Origin: Alphaproteobacteria bacterium
Lineage (GTDB): Bacteria; Pseudomonadota; Alphaproteobacteria; SMXP01
Assembly: GCA_028280675.1 (NCBI GenBank)
Contig: JANQLI010000227.1
Coordinates: 1 to 22,007, forward strand
Direction: 5' to 3'
DNA: 22,007 bases
Position 1 is the first letter of the stretch; every line of letters begins with the position of its first letter. Position numbers and translations under genes: made by a program. Shown here piece by piece: positions 14,206 to 22,007 of the stretch. The notes under the pieces are model-generated. The model ran no database searches, had not been told where the DNA came from, and saw only the letters and a list, made by a program, of their open reading frames with translations.

Positions 14206-17043
14206 ATGAAGAAGACACTGCAAATAAGCACACTTTTCAATGCGACAGCCTCGTCACTCCATCCATTGAGAACAGGGCTGAGCGCCTGCCTTCTTGCGAC
14301 AGTCTTAATCACTGCACCAGCGCTATCTGCTGTCAATGAAAAGTCTCAGGAATATTATGAAGAGGCACAATCGTATATTATAGATGGCGATCTGACGGCT
14401 GCGAGTATTCAGTTGAAAAACGCGATTAAAGCTGATCCCAGCAATGTGGATGCGCGGATGCAACTAGCGACCATCCACATTCGCGCTGGAGACGGTCCCT
14501 CCGCTGAAAAGGAAATCAGAGCCTCATTGTCGCGAGGGTATGACAAGACAAAAACCCTCACTCCCTTAGGGCAAGCACTGGCAATACAAGGTAAATGGCA
14601 AGCGATTATTGATGAAATCGAGCCTAAAAGCGCAAGCGCCCTCGAACGCGCCCTGCTTTTTACACTGCGTGCCGACGCTTATATTCAACTTGATGATTAT
14701 GCAGCGGCACAGCAAGAAGTCGATAAAGCACTTGCGCTGAAACCAACAATCCCAGAACCTTATATCAGCGAAGGTACGTTAAAATACCGAAAGGGTGAAT
14801 TACAAGCGTCAGAAGATGCCCTTCGCAAAGCGATTGAGCTTGGACCGGAAAATTTTCTCGCTTTTTTCTACCTCGGAGAAACCGTTGTACGCCTGCAACG
14901 TTACGATGAGGCACTAACATACTATGATAAGGCTGTTGAGCTGAATGGCAACGACTCACGTGTCCGTATCGGCCGCGCAAATTTGCATATCATTTTAAAA
15001 AATAATGATTTAGCAGAGCTTGACGCTCAAGCCGTGCTTGAACGCAACTCCAACAATCCCATTGCGAAATATATACAGACTGTTGTTCTTGCACGTCGCG
15101 GTCAGTCTCAGATCGCCCTTGAAACATTACTGAGTGCACAAGGACAAGGAATTGAGAGTTACCCCCCTGCATTGTTTCTCTTCGCAACTCTTTATTACGC
15201 CACGGATCAGAAAGAAATCGCGTCCTCTTATGTAGAGCGTTTTCTTGCACAGAGCCCCGGCAATACATCAGGCCGTCTGTTAACAGCTCGCATCGCACTG
15301 GATGATGGAGATACTGCAAAGGCCATTGATCTTCTTGAGGAATTGGATACAGAGTTAAACGATAATTACCAAGTGACGCTTTACCTTGCGAATGCATATT
15401 CACTTGCGAAGCGCTATAATGATGCGGCTCTCCTGTTCGATAAGGCATCCACCTTAAATCCTGAGGACGATGTGGTGCGGCTGCGTCTCGCTCAAAGCCG
15501 CATCAGTGGTGGAAACTTTGAGACTGCTGTTCCTCTGCTTGAGGAGATCATTTCGGAAGAGAGTGATAACCCGCAAGCCTACGCCATGTTAATCGTCGGA
15601 TATATTCGCGAGGCCTCATATGACAAAGCCCGGACGATCATCGACAAGGTCAAAGCGAGCATGCCTAATAGCGGTTTGCCGTACAATTTCCTCGCCGCTA
15701 TTGCATTGGCTGAAGACAATCGTGATGCCGCAAGAGGCTATCTGGAACAAGCCGTCGAGGTTCAAGCTGACTTTTTCCCCGCCCTGCTTAACCTCGCGCG
15801 TATCGATCAAGCGGAAAATGATCTGGCCGGCGCAAAAAAACAGTATCAACGCATCCTCGATATGCAACCAGGTCATCTCGAATCGCTAGCTGCCTTGATC
15901 GAGATTGCAAGATCTGAGGAAAAGTATAGTGAGGCGATGGATCTCACAAACAGAGCGCAAAACGAAAATCCAGACACGCCCATTCCACAAATCGCCCGCA
16001 TACAGATACTGCTTGATCAAGACAAAATGGACATGGCGCTCACGGAAGGCCGGGCTTTGCTGAGCGCATTTCCCAAAAATGCCCGCGCCCTCGAAGCCTA
16101 TGCCAAGTTACAATTAACAGACAATCAAGTTCTTGGGGCGATTGGCACCTATGAAGAGCTTTCTAAGCTGCTCCCAACATCTGCAAGCGTTCTCGTGGAG
16201 ATCGCCAAACTGCATGGGAGTCTTAGCAATCACATAGATGCTGCCAATGCATATGATCGCGCCCTTGCCATTAATCCAGAATCGGTTGAGGCGCTGACAG
16301 GTCGTATCATCGCAGAAGAGAATATTTACAATGAAACACGGGCCATTGAAATGGCCGAGAAGCTACGCGATGACTTAGACAACGCCCTTGCTGCCCGTAT
16401 TGCCGCTGGCGATGCTTATTTTCGAGCCGGACAAAATGAGGAAGCACTTGAGCTTTATGAAGATGCCTATCGAGAAGAGCCGACACAGCGCATTGTTCTG
16501 CAAATTCATAACAGCCTCAGCCGCCTTGGGCGTGCAGATGACGGGTTGAACTATCTGCGCGATTGGTTGAATAAAAACAGCGATGATGATGTCGCACGAT
16601 TTGTTTTTAGCAGCGCCTTAATTACAAAAGGCGATTATGATGGCGCCATCCAAGAAGCGGAAAACATTCTTGAGACATCGCCTGACAACTCCATCGTGAT
16701 GAATAATTTGGCTTGGCTTTACCAGCAAAAAGGCCGCGATGAGGAGGCTCTTGAACTTGCAGAGAAGGCGCATGAAATCAGTCCCCTCTCAGGTGAAATT
16801 GCCGACACATTAGGGTGGATGCTTTTTCAGCGCGGCGAAAAGCAACGGGCTCTCAAGCTTCTTGAAGAAGCCTCAAAAGCAGCGCCAAAGAATGATGAAA
16901 TTGCCTATCATTATGCCGCCGCTTTACATGACAGTGGCGACACAGAGAAAGCGAAAGAAGTATTGGAAAATGGATTAACTGTGAATTCTAATTTCTCTGA
17001 TGTGGATAAAGCACGCGCCCTCCTAGAGGAGTTGTCTGAATAG
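14206..17043 (+). CDS. prsT: XrtA/PEP-CTERM system TPR-repeat protein PrsT
   Basis: A 945-residue periplasmic tetratricopeptide-repeat protein. Residues 1-42 are a signal peptide with a hydrophobic core (LLATVLITAPALSA) and likely cleavage after ALSA. The rest is about twenty TPR-like helical pairs, many with the A..Y/D-KAL..P pattern (for example YYDKAVELNG, AYDRALAINPES, LAEKAHEISP). It likely scaffolds polymer assembly or export proteins (inference). Relatives are described as lipoproteins, but here the only lipobox-like tetrad, LSAC (25-28), comes before the hydrophobic core, so a soluble or otherwise anchored protein is more likely. GGGAG (14194-14198) precedes the ATG by 7 bases; the gene follows prsR by 17 bases. 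Length is normal for the family. Confidence 0.92.
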   Translation: MKKTLQISTLFNATASSLHPLRTGLSACLLATVLITAPALSAVNEKSQEYYEEAQSYIIDGDLTAASIQLKNAIKADPSNVDARMQLATIHIRAGDGPSAEKEIRASLSRGYDKTKTLTPLGQALAIQGKWQAIIDEIEPKSASALERALLFTLRADAYIQLDDYAAAQQEVDKALALKPTIPEPYISEGTLKYRKGELQASEDALRKAIELGPENFLAFFYLGETVVRLQRYDEALTYYDKAVELNGNDSRVRIGRANLHIILKNNDLAELDAQAVLERNSNNPIAKYIQTVVLARRGQSQIALETLLSAQGQGIESYPPALFLFATLYYATDQKEIASSYVERFLAQSPGNTSGRLLTARIALDDGDTAKAIDLLEELDTELNDNYQVTLYLANAYSLAKRYNDAALLFDKASTLNPEDDVVRLRLAQSRISGGNFETAVPLLEEIISEESDNPQAYAMLIVGYIREASYDKARTIIDKVKASMPNSGLPYNFLAAIALAEDNRDAARGYLEQAVEVQADFFPALLNLARIDQAENDLAGAKKQYQRILDMQPGHLESLAALIEIARSEEKYSEAMDLTNRAQNENPDTPIPQIARIQILLDQDKMDMALTEGRALLSAFPKNARALEAYAKLQLTDNQVLGAIGTYEELSKLLPTSASVLVEIAKLHGSLSNHIDAANAYDRALAINPESVEALTGRIIAEENIYNETRAIEMAEKLRDDLDNALAARIAAGDAYFRAGQNEEALELYEDAYREEPTQRIVLQIHNSLSRLGRADDGLNYLRDWLNKNSDDDVARFVFSSALITKGDYDGAIQEAENILETSPDNSIVMNNLAWLYQQKGRDEEALELAEKAHEISPLSGEIADTLGWMLFQRGEKQRALKLLEEASKAAPKNDEIAYHYAAALHDSGDTEKAKEVLENGLTVNSNFSDVDKARALLEELSE

Positions 17044-17102
17044 CTCGGGGCTAACCGCACCTGGTATTGGAAGCGGGACATGTAAGAAGGTTATCTCAAT
17101 TC

Positions 17103-18233
17103 ATGCCCGCGCCCAAAAAACATCTTCTCCATATCTTCTCAACCTTCAATGTGGGAGGCGCACAAATGCGCTTCTCACAAATCGCCAATGTCCTTGGTGA
17201 ACAATATCGTCATACCATCATTGCGATGGATGATCGCTATGACGCCAAAGGCCTGTTAGGCCCGGACGTGCCGTTTGAACTTGTCTCTTTGTCAACACAA
17301 ACAAAAAACATTTCGGGGAAACCGCATCACGCACTGCCCATTCATCAGCGCCTGCAACTCTATCGCGGCACGATCGAACAAATTCAGCCCGATAAGTTCA
17401 TTACGTACAATTGGGGGAGCATCGAATGGGCGCTCGCGAATGTTGTGCCGGTATGTGAGCATATTCACATCGAAGACGGTTTCGGTCCGGAAGAAGCAAA
17501 AAAGCGTTTACGCCGCCGTAATTGGACCCGGCGCCTGGCGCTCTCAAATCACACGGATGTCGTTGTTCCCTCTCATACTCTGGAATTCATCGCAAAACAT
17601 GAATGGCGCCTTCCAGAGGAACACGTCTTATACATTCCAAATGGCATTGATTGCGCGCGCTTTGACCATGGCCCTGATCAAAGCCTTCTTGACTCACTTG
17701 CCCTGCCCGATGACAGACCGATTATCGGAACCATCGCGGCCTTACGGACGGAAAAAAATCTTCCCCGTCTGATCAATGCTTTTCAAAAAGTGCAGCGCTC
17801 TATGCCTTGTCATTTGCTGATTATCGGTGATGGGCCGGAACGGCAGCGCTTGACAGACAAAGTTGAACGTCAAGGCCTCGCCAAACATGTGGCTTTTGCA
17901 GGTTACATCCGCAATCCGGAGACAATCATGGGCGTGCTGGACGTGTTCGCTATCTCATCCGATACGGAACAAATGCCTTACAGTGTGCTAGAGGCCATGG
18001 CCTGTGGTCTCCCTGTTATTGGGACGGATGTTGGCGATGTCAAACATATGGTCTCGACAGAGAACCAACGTTACATCACATCAAACGACGAGGCCTACCA
18101 CGCTAACCTCGGGGAAGTCCTAACGAATGCTGATATTGCGCGCCAACTCAGCTTAGCGAACGCCAAGAAAGTCCGCAAAGATTATGATCTTGACACAATG
18201 ATCAACCGGTATGATCAGCTTTTCTCAGCATAA
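17103..18233 (+). CDS. GT4-family glycosyltransferase, end of prs operon
   Basis: A 376-residue GT-B glycosyltransferase. It shows LLHIFSTFNVGGAQMRF at the N-terminus (the GGAQ acceptor loop), the unusual HIEDGFGPEEA segment (120-131), IPNGID (178-183), TIAALRTEKN (210-219), IIGDGPERQRL (240-250) and the E-x7-E motif EQMPYSVLE (E289 and E297) followed by AMACGLPVIGTDVG. ATG 17103 is preferred; the frame extends upstream to TTG 17067 without any conserved residue. A purine run AGAAGG lies about 12 bases before the ATG. It follows prsT by 59 bases with no terminator between them and is probably the last gene of the operon. It likely adds a sugar to the same polymer; specificity unknown. Confidence 0.92.
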   Translation: MPAPKKHLLHIFSTFNVGGAQMRFSQIANVLGEQYRHTIIAMDDRYDAKGLLGPDVPFELVSLSTQTKNISGKPHHALPIHQRLQLYRGTIEQIQPDKFITYNWGSIEWALANVVPVCEHIHIEDGFGPEEAKKRLRRRNWTRRLALSNHTDVVVPSHTLEFIAKHEWRLPEEHVLYIPNGIDCARFDHGPDQSLLDSLALPDDRPIIGTIAALRTEKNLPRLINAFQKVQRSMPCHLLIIGDGPERQRLTDKVERQGLAKHVAFAGYIRNPETIMGVLDVFAISSDTEQMPYSVLEAMACGLPVIGTDVGDVKHMVSTENQRYITSNDEAYHANLGEVLTNADIARQLSLANAKKVRKDYDLDTMINRYDQLFSA

Positions 18234-18258
18234 AGATGTTGTGAACACTCCCACGATC

Positions 18259-18290
18259 CGAAAAACACACTAGGTCACCTCTGGTTTTCG
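18259..18290. promoter_or_regulatory. imperfect nested dyads upstream of the TetR gene
   Basis: CGAAAA (18259-18264) pairs with TTTTCG (18285-18290), and AGGT-C-ACCT (18272-18280) lies between them, slightly off centre. Position 40 bases upstream of the TetR start would suit a self-operator, but the arms are short and could be chance. Confidence 0.25.
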
Positions 18291-18329
18291 CGTTATGCTG
18301 CTGATCTCTATCGAGAAGCGGAGCAGATC

Positions 18330-18974
18330 ATGCCTGCAACCACACGTGCAAGACAAGATTGGCAAAAGGAAGAACGGGCGCAAGCAATCTTAAATGCAGC
18401 CGAAGCGTTGTTCGAAGAGACTGGCGGTCATTTATCGGCTGTTTCAGAAGTTGCCAAACGTGCGAACATCGCCAAAGGCACTGTTTATCTTTATTATGAA
18501 ACAAAAGAAGAGATCTATTTCGCGCTGTTACAAAGACATATGGCGAATTGGGTCGGCTCGGTTATGCATGCATTGCAAGCAACACGTGACGCACGTGATG
18601 TTGAGACGCTCACTGACATTTTTCTAGCCTATATTCTTGAGCGGCCCGTTATGATGGAGCTCGCAAGTCTCAGCCACAGTGTCCTCGAACAAAATATCAG
18701 TGAAGAGGCGGCGGGGCGATATATGGCGGGATTTGCGGCCTTGCTGGATAAAGTTGGCAGCGCAATTGCGGATAAGCTGCCCTCCGTCACCCCGCAAACG
18801 GGGGCAGATCTGTGCATTCAGACCTACGCCCTGCTCATTGGGTTATGGCAGATCTCCGCCTCGCCTGACGCCTGCTCTCACGCCATGACAAGCGGCGACT
18901 TCAAAAATATCACTGTTGATTTCGAGCGGCAGGTCCGCACAAGTCTGCGGGCGCTGTGGTCAGGGATCACTTAG
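18330..18974 (+). CDS. TetR/AcrR-family transcriptional regulator
   Basis: A 214-residue one-component DNA-binding regulator. The N-terminal helix-turn-helix spans about residues 15-62: AQAILNAAEALFEETG, then VSEVAKRANIAKGTVYLYYE and TKEEIYFALL, the classic TetR pattern. The C-terminal ~150 residues are a helical ligand domain with no clear family signature. The start is ATG 18330 with CGGAG (18319-18323) 6 bases upstream. It follows the glycosyltransferase gene by ~96 bases and converges with the IclR gene 19 bases away. Its target could be itself or the nearby genes; nothing in the sequence decides this. Effector unknown. Confidence 0.92.
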   Translation: MPATTRARQDWQKEERAQAILNAAEALFEETGGHLSAVSEVAKRANIAKGTVYLYYETKEEIYFALLQRHMANWVGSVMHALQATRDARDVETLTDIFLAYILERPVMMELASLSHSVLEQNISEEAAGRYMAGFAALLDKVGSAIADKLPSVTPQTGADLCIQTYALLIGLWQISASPDACSHAMTSGDFKNITVDFERQVRTSLRALWSGIT

Positions 18975-18993
18975 CCGCAGGCATGACCGCCGC

Positions 18994-19818
18994 CTACGCA
19001 GGTTCCGGCACAGAGTCTGTGGGGTCGTCTTGAAGATCTTCATATTGCGCCACGGCATCGCCAATTTTCGTCGCATACTGCTGTAACGGGCCGAGGTAAC
19101 GCGCAACCGCTTCTTCAGGGGTCATGGCCGAATCAATATAACGCAAGGCCAAACTGGCAAGCAGCGACCCACGCGACATAATCGGCACAGCCAAGGCCGA
19201 CGACTTGCCTTGCGCGGCCTGGGTGCGTTGACGCAGGCCAAGGGCATATCCTTTGTCACGCACATCTTGGATCAAATGGTCGATAAACCGCGCATCGCGC
19301 GCAAAGTTATGTTCCGGCTCCTCTGATTTTGCGCAAAGGTCCAGCAAAATCTCCCGCTCATTATCAGTGCAATAAGACACATAGACTTTGCCCGACGCGC
19401 TGCTGAACATCGGTAAGAGGGTGCCGGAAGTATAATGATCCAAGGCCAGCGCGCTTTCCCGGTCGGTGGTTTCACGGGCCAGCATCGATGTGCCATAGAG
19501 CGTGCTAATCGCGATGGGGTAAACCACTTCACGCCCTAACTCACGGATCATGGGCCGCGCAATCTCTGTCAGCCACGCCGTATCATCAAAGCCTTCGCTG
19601 AGGCGGCGCACCAGGATGCACAAGCGGTATTTGGCATCGGCCTTATCGCGCATCACATATCCCATGCGAATGAGATTTTCGAGAATACGATAGGTCGTCG
19701 CCTTCGGCAGCGAGGTGTAGCGCGTGATCTCGGTTAGCGTGGAGCCATTGTGCTGGTTCAACACCTCAAGAACACGCAAACCGCGTTGCAGCGCACGAAT
19801 ATCTTTTACGACTGTCAA
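18994..19818 (-). CDS. IclR-family transcriptional regulator
   Basis: A 274-residue regulator with an N-terminal winged helix (about 8-70: IRALQRGLRVLEVLNQH, TEITRYTSLPKATTYRILEN) and a C-terminal GAF-like effector domain (about 85-255, with MFSSASGKVYVSY and SSALAVPIMSRGSLLASLAL). IclR proteins often control small-molecule catabolic genes next to or divergent from them; the divergent membrane protein gene is the natural target candidate here. The start is a TTG at 19818, supported by AAGGA about 9 bases upstream on the minus strand and the usual N-terminal spacing to RALxRGLxVLE. The C-terminus ends SVPEPA, a chance resemblance to PEP. Effector unknown. Confidence 0.93.
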   Translation of the reverse strand: MTVVKDIRALQRGLRVLEVLNQHNGSTLTEITRYTSLPKATTYRILENLIRMGYVMRDKADAKYRLCILVRRLSEGFDDTAWLTEIARPMIRELGREVVYPIAISTLYGTSMLARETTDRESALALDHYTSGTLLPMFSSASGKVYVSYCTDNEREILLDLCAKSEEPEHNFARDARFIDHLIQDVRDKGYALGLRQRTQAAQGKSSALAVPIMSRGSLLASLALRYIDSAMTPEEAVARYLGPLQQYATKIGDAVAQYEDLQDDPTDSVPEPA

Positions 19819-20196
19819 AGTCTCTTTCCTTCACACAAACATTCAGCCCGTCAGGCGATAGACGCATCGCCGCCGCGCGTTTCATTAAGTGGCACAACCA
19901 TCAACACTGCGGCCTGCGCCCCCACCATCCCTTTTCATCAGCCTGCCATCGCAACACATTGGCACTTGAAAAACCCCTGAAATCAGGGCATTTTTGCGGC
20001 CTATAGTATCGCGCAATGTAGTCTCACTGGATGACACGAGGCAAATCTCGACTGTTTGGCTTAAGCGCCCCTTAATCAAAAAAACGACCCTGCGTCCTAT
20101 AAAAACGCACGGCAAACGTGGTGAAGGTACGAGTCTGATCAAAGGAAGAGACTTAAAGCCCCAAAGGGAACGATTAGAAACGCAAAGGTGAGGATC
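19819..20196. promoter_or_regulatory. 378-base divergent region between IclR and membrane protein genes
   Basis: Contains the promoters of both genes. A TATAGT (20002-20007) and a TATAAA (20098-20103) could be -10 elements for the plus-strand gene; no strong -35 partner is seen. A perfect dyad at 19975-19988 and a GGCGAT/ATCGCC dyad at 19854-19871 are the only clear symmetric elements. AAAGG (20184-20188) is the ribosome site for ATG 20197. Confidence 0.45.
19975..19988. promoter_or_regulatory. palindrome, candidate IclR operator
   Basis: CCCTGA-AA-TCAGGG is a perfect 6-bp inverted repeat with a 2-base centre, about 14 bases upstream of a TATAGT hexamer, overlapping where a -35 would be. It is flanked by AAAA and CATTTTT, so it could alternatively be a weak terminator for leader transcripts. 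The link to IclR is inferred from position only. Confidence 0.35.
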
Positions 20197-21132
20197 ATGG
20201 CCACATCAGATGTCACAGGAAAATCGAACGGCTTTTTAAATACTGTCAACAGCGCGCCTTGGATTGGGATCGGCGCCTTTTTTGTTGTGTTTGTCGTGCA
20301 AGCGATCGGACACACGGTCATGATCCTGATGGAAAATTTTCTCGGCGAGGAATTAGAGATGTTGATTGGCGACTCCTATCTCTATTGGGCCGCCGCGGCG
20401 ATGGGTCTCTTTGGCTGTTGGCTATGGTATATCGGGCTGGAAGGCAAAGGCGAAACGGCGCAAACTTGGCTTGGGTTTTGGGCCGGCACGTTGATCTGGA
20501 CAGGCTGGGTGGAATTTTCGTTCGTTTATTATTCGGACATGCTGGGCGTGCCAGACCTGATCGAAAATGGCGAAGTGGTCACCAATAATGAATATATGGT
20601 GATGATGTCCTCGCTCGGCGTGCTGCTGACGACTCTGGTGTTTTTCTTCTTCAACAAAGATTCGAAATGCAACTTCTTCCGGTGGTTCCACCGTGTCTTC
20701 AAGATGAAAGTCGGCAAACCGGAAAGCGGCGCCGGACGGAATTATTGCTCCATCACGGCAATTGAAACCATTTACGTCATCTGGTTCTTCTATGTCGCCC
20801 TGCTGATTATCTACGATAAAGACGTGCTCGGCGACACCCACCCCGTGGTGTATGGTTTGTTTGTCATCAACACCGCCTGGGCGCTTTATCTGATGCAACG
20901 CTTGGTGCGGTTTACGCGCATGAGCGCCGCGATTCGCTATGGCATCCCAACAGCCATCATTGCATGGAACTCAAATGAGCTCCTCGGCCGCTGGGATCTC
21001 TATACAGAAATCTGGGTGCACCCCACAGATTATTGGCTTGAAATGAGCTTGGTGGTTCTCTCCGTCGGCATTTGCGCGGTGGCCATGATGATGGCCCCTG
21101 CCGAAAGACATCCGGTCAATAAAGAAAGTTAA
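20197..21132 (+). CDS. multi-pass membrane protein, unknown function
   Basis: A 311-residue integral membrane protein that I do not recognise. Hydrophobic segments lie at about 22-43, 60-80, 91-112, 136-153, 188-206, 216-235, 246-264 and 281-301, so seven or eight helices. Trp, Tyr and Phe are very frequent. Charged or metal-capable residues sit in or beside helices: H39, E46, E106, H215, E261, H275. There is no signal peptide and no transporter signature I can name. ATG 20197 is chosen over GTG 20188 because AAAGG lies 8 bases before it. The gene is divergent from an IclR regulator, is followed by a strong terminator, and then by a nitrilase-family gene in the same direction. A role in uptake of, or an oxidative step on, the amidase substrate is only a guess. 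Confidence 0.85.
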   Translation: MATSDVTGKSNGFLNTVNSAPWIGIGAFFVVFVVQAIGHTVMILMENFLGEELEMLIGDSYLYWAAAAMGLFGCWLWYIGLEGKGETAQTWLGFWAGTLIWTGWVEFSFVYYSDMLGVPDLIENGEVVTNNEYMVMMSSLGVLLTTLVFFFFNKDSKCNFFRWFHRVFKMKVGKPESGAGRNYCSITAIETIYVIWFFYVALLIIYDKDVLGDTHPVVYGLFVINTAWALYLMQRLVRFTRMSAAIRYGIPTAIIAWNSNELLGRWDLYTEIWVHPTDYWLEMSLVVLSVGICAVAMMMAPAERHPVNKES

Positions 21133-21151
21133 CGTGCATCCCCTAAGACGC

Positions 21152-21180
21152 AAAACGGCCCAGTGTATGGGCCGTTTTTT
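21152..21180 (+). terminator. intrinsic terminator
   Basis: A perfect 11-bp stem, AAAACGGCCCA (21152-21162) and TGGGCCGTTTT (21168-21178), with loop GTGTA and a run of six Ts (21175-21180). The flanking A and T runs would also work on the minus strand. It ends 30 bases before the ATG of the next gene. Confidence 0.9.
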
Positions 21181-21210
21181 CTGCCAACACGCGTAAAGAA
21201 GGCCATCTTC

Positions 21211-22007
21211 ATGACCAACCCCGCCCACAAAAACGATCCGGTGAAACTCTCAACCGATGGGTCTTACGAAACGATTGACTTAAAAAAACCAGCCATTCGC
21301 GTGTGCTTGGTGCAATCGCGTGTGCGGGCGGTGGACATCGCCAATTTGGCGGCCACCCGCAAAGACAATCTCGATCATATGCTGGGCCTGATTGATGCGG
21401 CGAATGGCTGGCTCGGCCCGAAGGATCTTGTGTGCTTTCACGAGTTTCCGATCACCGGGTTCGATGCGCGCTGGGACCGCGAAGGCTTTCTGAAAGCCGC
21501 GATTGAAATTCCTGGCGAAGAGACAGAAGCCATTGGCGCACGCGCCAAGCGGTATGGCTGTTACGTGGTGTTCGGCTCTTACGCCAAAGACCCGGACTGG
21601 CCGAACCACATTCTCAGCATCACCACCGTCATTGGTCCGGACGGATCGGTGGTCGATAAGCATTGGAAGCTGCGCAACATCAAAGGCCTGTTCGGCGGCA
21701 TGTTCGAAGTGTTCACCACCACCGTCTTCGACGCCTTGGATGAGTTTGTCGAAATGTATGGGCGCGATGCGGTGATCCCCGTAACCCGCACCGACATTGG
21801 CAATATCTGCACCACATCGATCCAGCTTGAGCCGGAACTCATTCGCGCGTTTGCGCTCAAGGGCGGCGAGATCATGCTGCGCACCGCCACCGGCGGCTTT
21901 GCCCCGTTCGATATTCAAGCCAACGCCCGTTACAATGAGATGTACACCACCATCACCAACAATGCGATTTCACCCGGCAACCCTGGCTCCTTTGACGATG
22001 TGTCGTC
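21211..22007 (+). CDS. nitrilase-superfamily amidohydrolase (partial, runs off window)
   Basis: The frame is open from ATG 21211 to the window end without a stop, giving 265 residues of a carbon-nitrogen hydrolase. The three catalytic residues are visible: Glu78 in CFHEFPITG, Lys153 in KHWKLRN and Cys200 in IGNICTTS. The Glu-Lys distance of 75 equals that of aliphatic amidase (E59, K134), but Lys-Cys is 47 instead of 32 because of an extra segment around residues 160-186. This points to an amidase/formamidase-like branch hydrolysing an amide or nitrile of unknown identity in the cytoplasm. AAGAAGG (21196-21202) lies 8 bases before the ATG. The neighbouring IclR regulator and membrane protein fit a catabolic role. 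The 3' end is missing. Confidence 0.9.
   Translation, partial: MTNPAHKNDPVKLSTDGSYETIDLKKPAIRVCLVQSRVRAVDIANLAATRKDNLDHMLGLIDAANGWLGPKDLVCFHEFPITGFDARWDREGFLKAAIEIPGEETEAIGARAKRYGCYVVFGSYAKDPDWPNHILSITTVIGPDGSVVDKHWKLRNIKGLFGGMFEVFTTTVFDALDEFVEMYGRDAVIPVTRTDIGNICTTSIQLEPELIRAFALKGGEIMLRTATGGFAPFDIQANARYNEMYTTITNNAISPGNPGSFDDVS

Noticed and set aside
14278..14289. LSAC tetrad in PrsT as a lipobox
   Set aside because: It lies before, not after, the hydrophobic core of the signal peptide.
18994..19011. VPEP near the C-terminus of the IclR protein, resembling a PEP-CTERM motif
   Set aside because: There is no following transmembrane helix or basic tail and the protein is a cytoplasmic regulator; chance match.
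20422..20898. 158-codon minus-strand frame opposite the membrane protein gene
   Set aside because: His-rich shadow of the plus-strand gene, which has the better start and ribosome site.
21280..21918. 212-codon minus-strand frame near the window end
   Set aside because: It is antisense to the nitrilase-family frame, which has the complete E-K-C triad and a good ribosome site; the minus frame shows only shadow codon patterns.

Overview
The window looks like a bacterial, most likely alphaproteobacterial, chromosome segment. It carries a large part of an exosortase A (XrtA/PEP-CTERM) extracellular polysaccharide locus, followed by an unrelated accessory or catabolic segment. The alphaproteobacterial call is an inference from gene content (XrtA fused to EpsI, the FemAB-like protein, the PrsK/PrsR/PrsT set) and a roughly 50% G+C locus. 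I cannot name a genus. No tRNA, rRNA, CRISPR array or insertion sequence was seen.

Region 1 (1-7209): the 3' end of an unidentified gene, then a polysaccharide deacetylase and a FemAB-like protein on the plus strand. An inverted glycosyltransferase of the PEP-CTERM (TIGR03087-like) type ends on the same four bases as the FemAB gene. A divergent gap leads into exosortase A with a fused EpsI domain, followed 3 bases later by an asparagine-synthase-like amidotransferase. Region 2 (7210-9348): a dyad-rich convergent gap, a small one-helix membrane protein and a GT4 glycosyltransferase on the minus strand, then a ~590-base divergent control region. That region holds two candidate sigma-54 promoters pointing outward, a dyad between them and a hairpin-rich leader. 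Region 3 (9349-18233): initiating sugar transferase, PrsK sensor kinase, PrsR sigma-54 activator, PrsT TPR protein and a second GT4 glycosyltransferase, all on the plus strand and closely spaced. Region 4 (18330-22007): a TetR regulator, a convergent IclR regulator, and divergent from IclR an unrecognised multi-pass membrane protein. A strong intrinsic terminator separates this from a nitrilase-superfamily amidohydrolase that runs off the window.

Working together (inference from family knowledge): the sugar transferase primes the lipid carrier, the GT4 enzymes extend the repeat unit, and the deacetylase, FemAB and amidotransferase proteins modify or accompany the polymer. PrsT probably acts in the periplasm. 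XrtA cleaves PEP-CTERM proteins at the inner membrane; none of its substrates is encoded here. PrsK/PrsR would control sigma-54 promoters, and the candidate promoters in the 8807-9348 gap suggest the locus is wired to its own regulator. The IclR / membrane protein / amidohydrolase group looks like a separate, uncharacterised small-molecule uptake-and-hydrolysis module.
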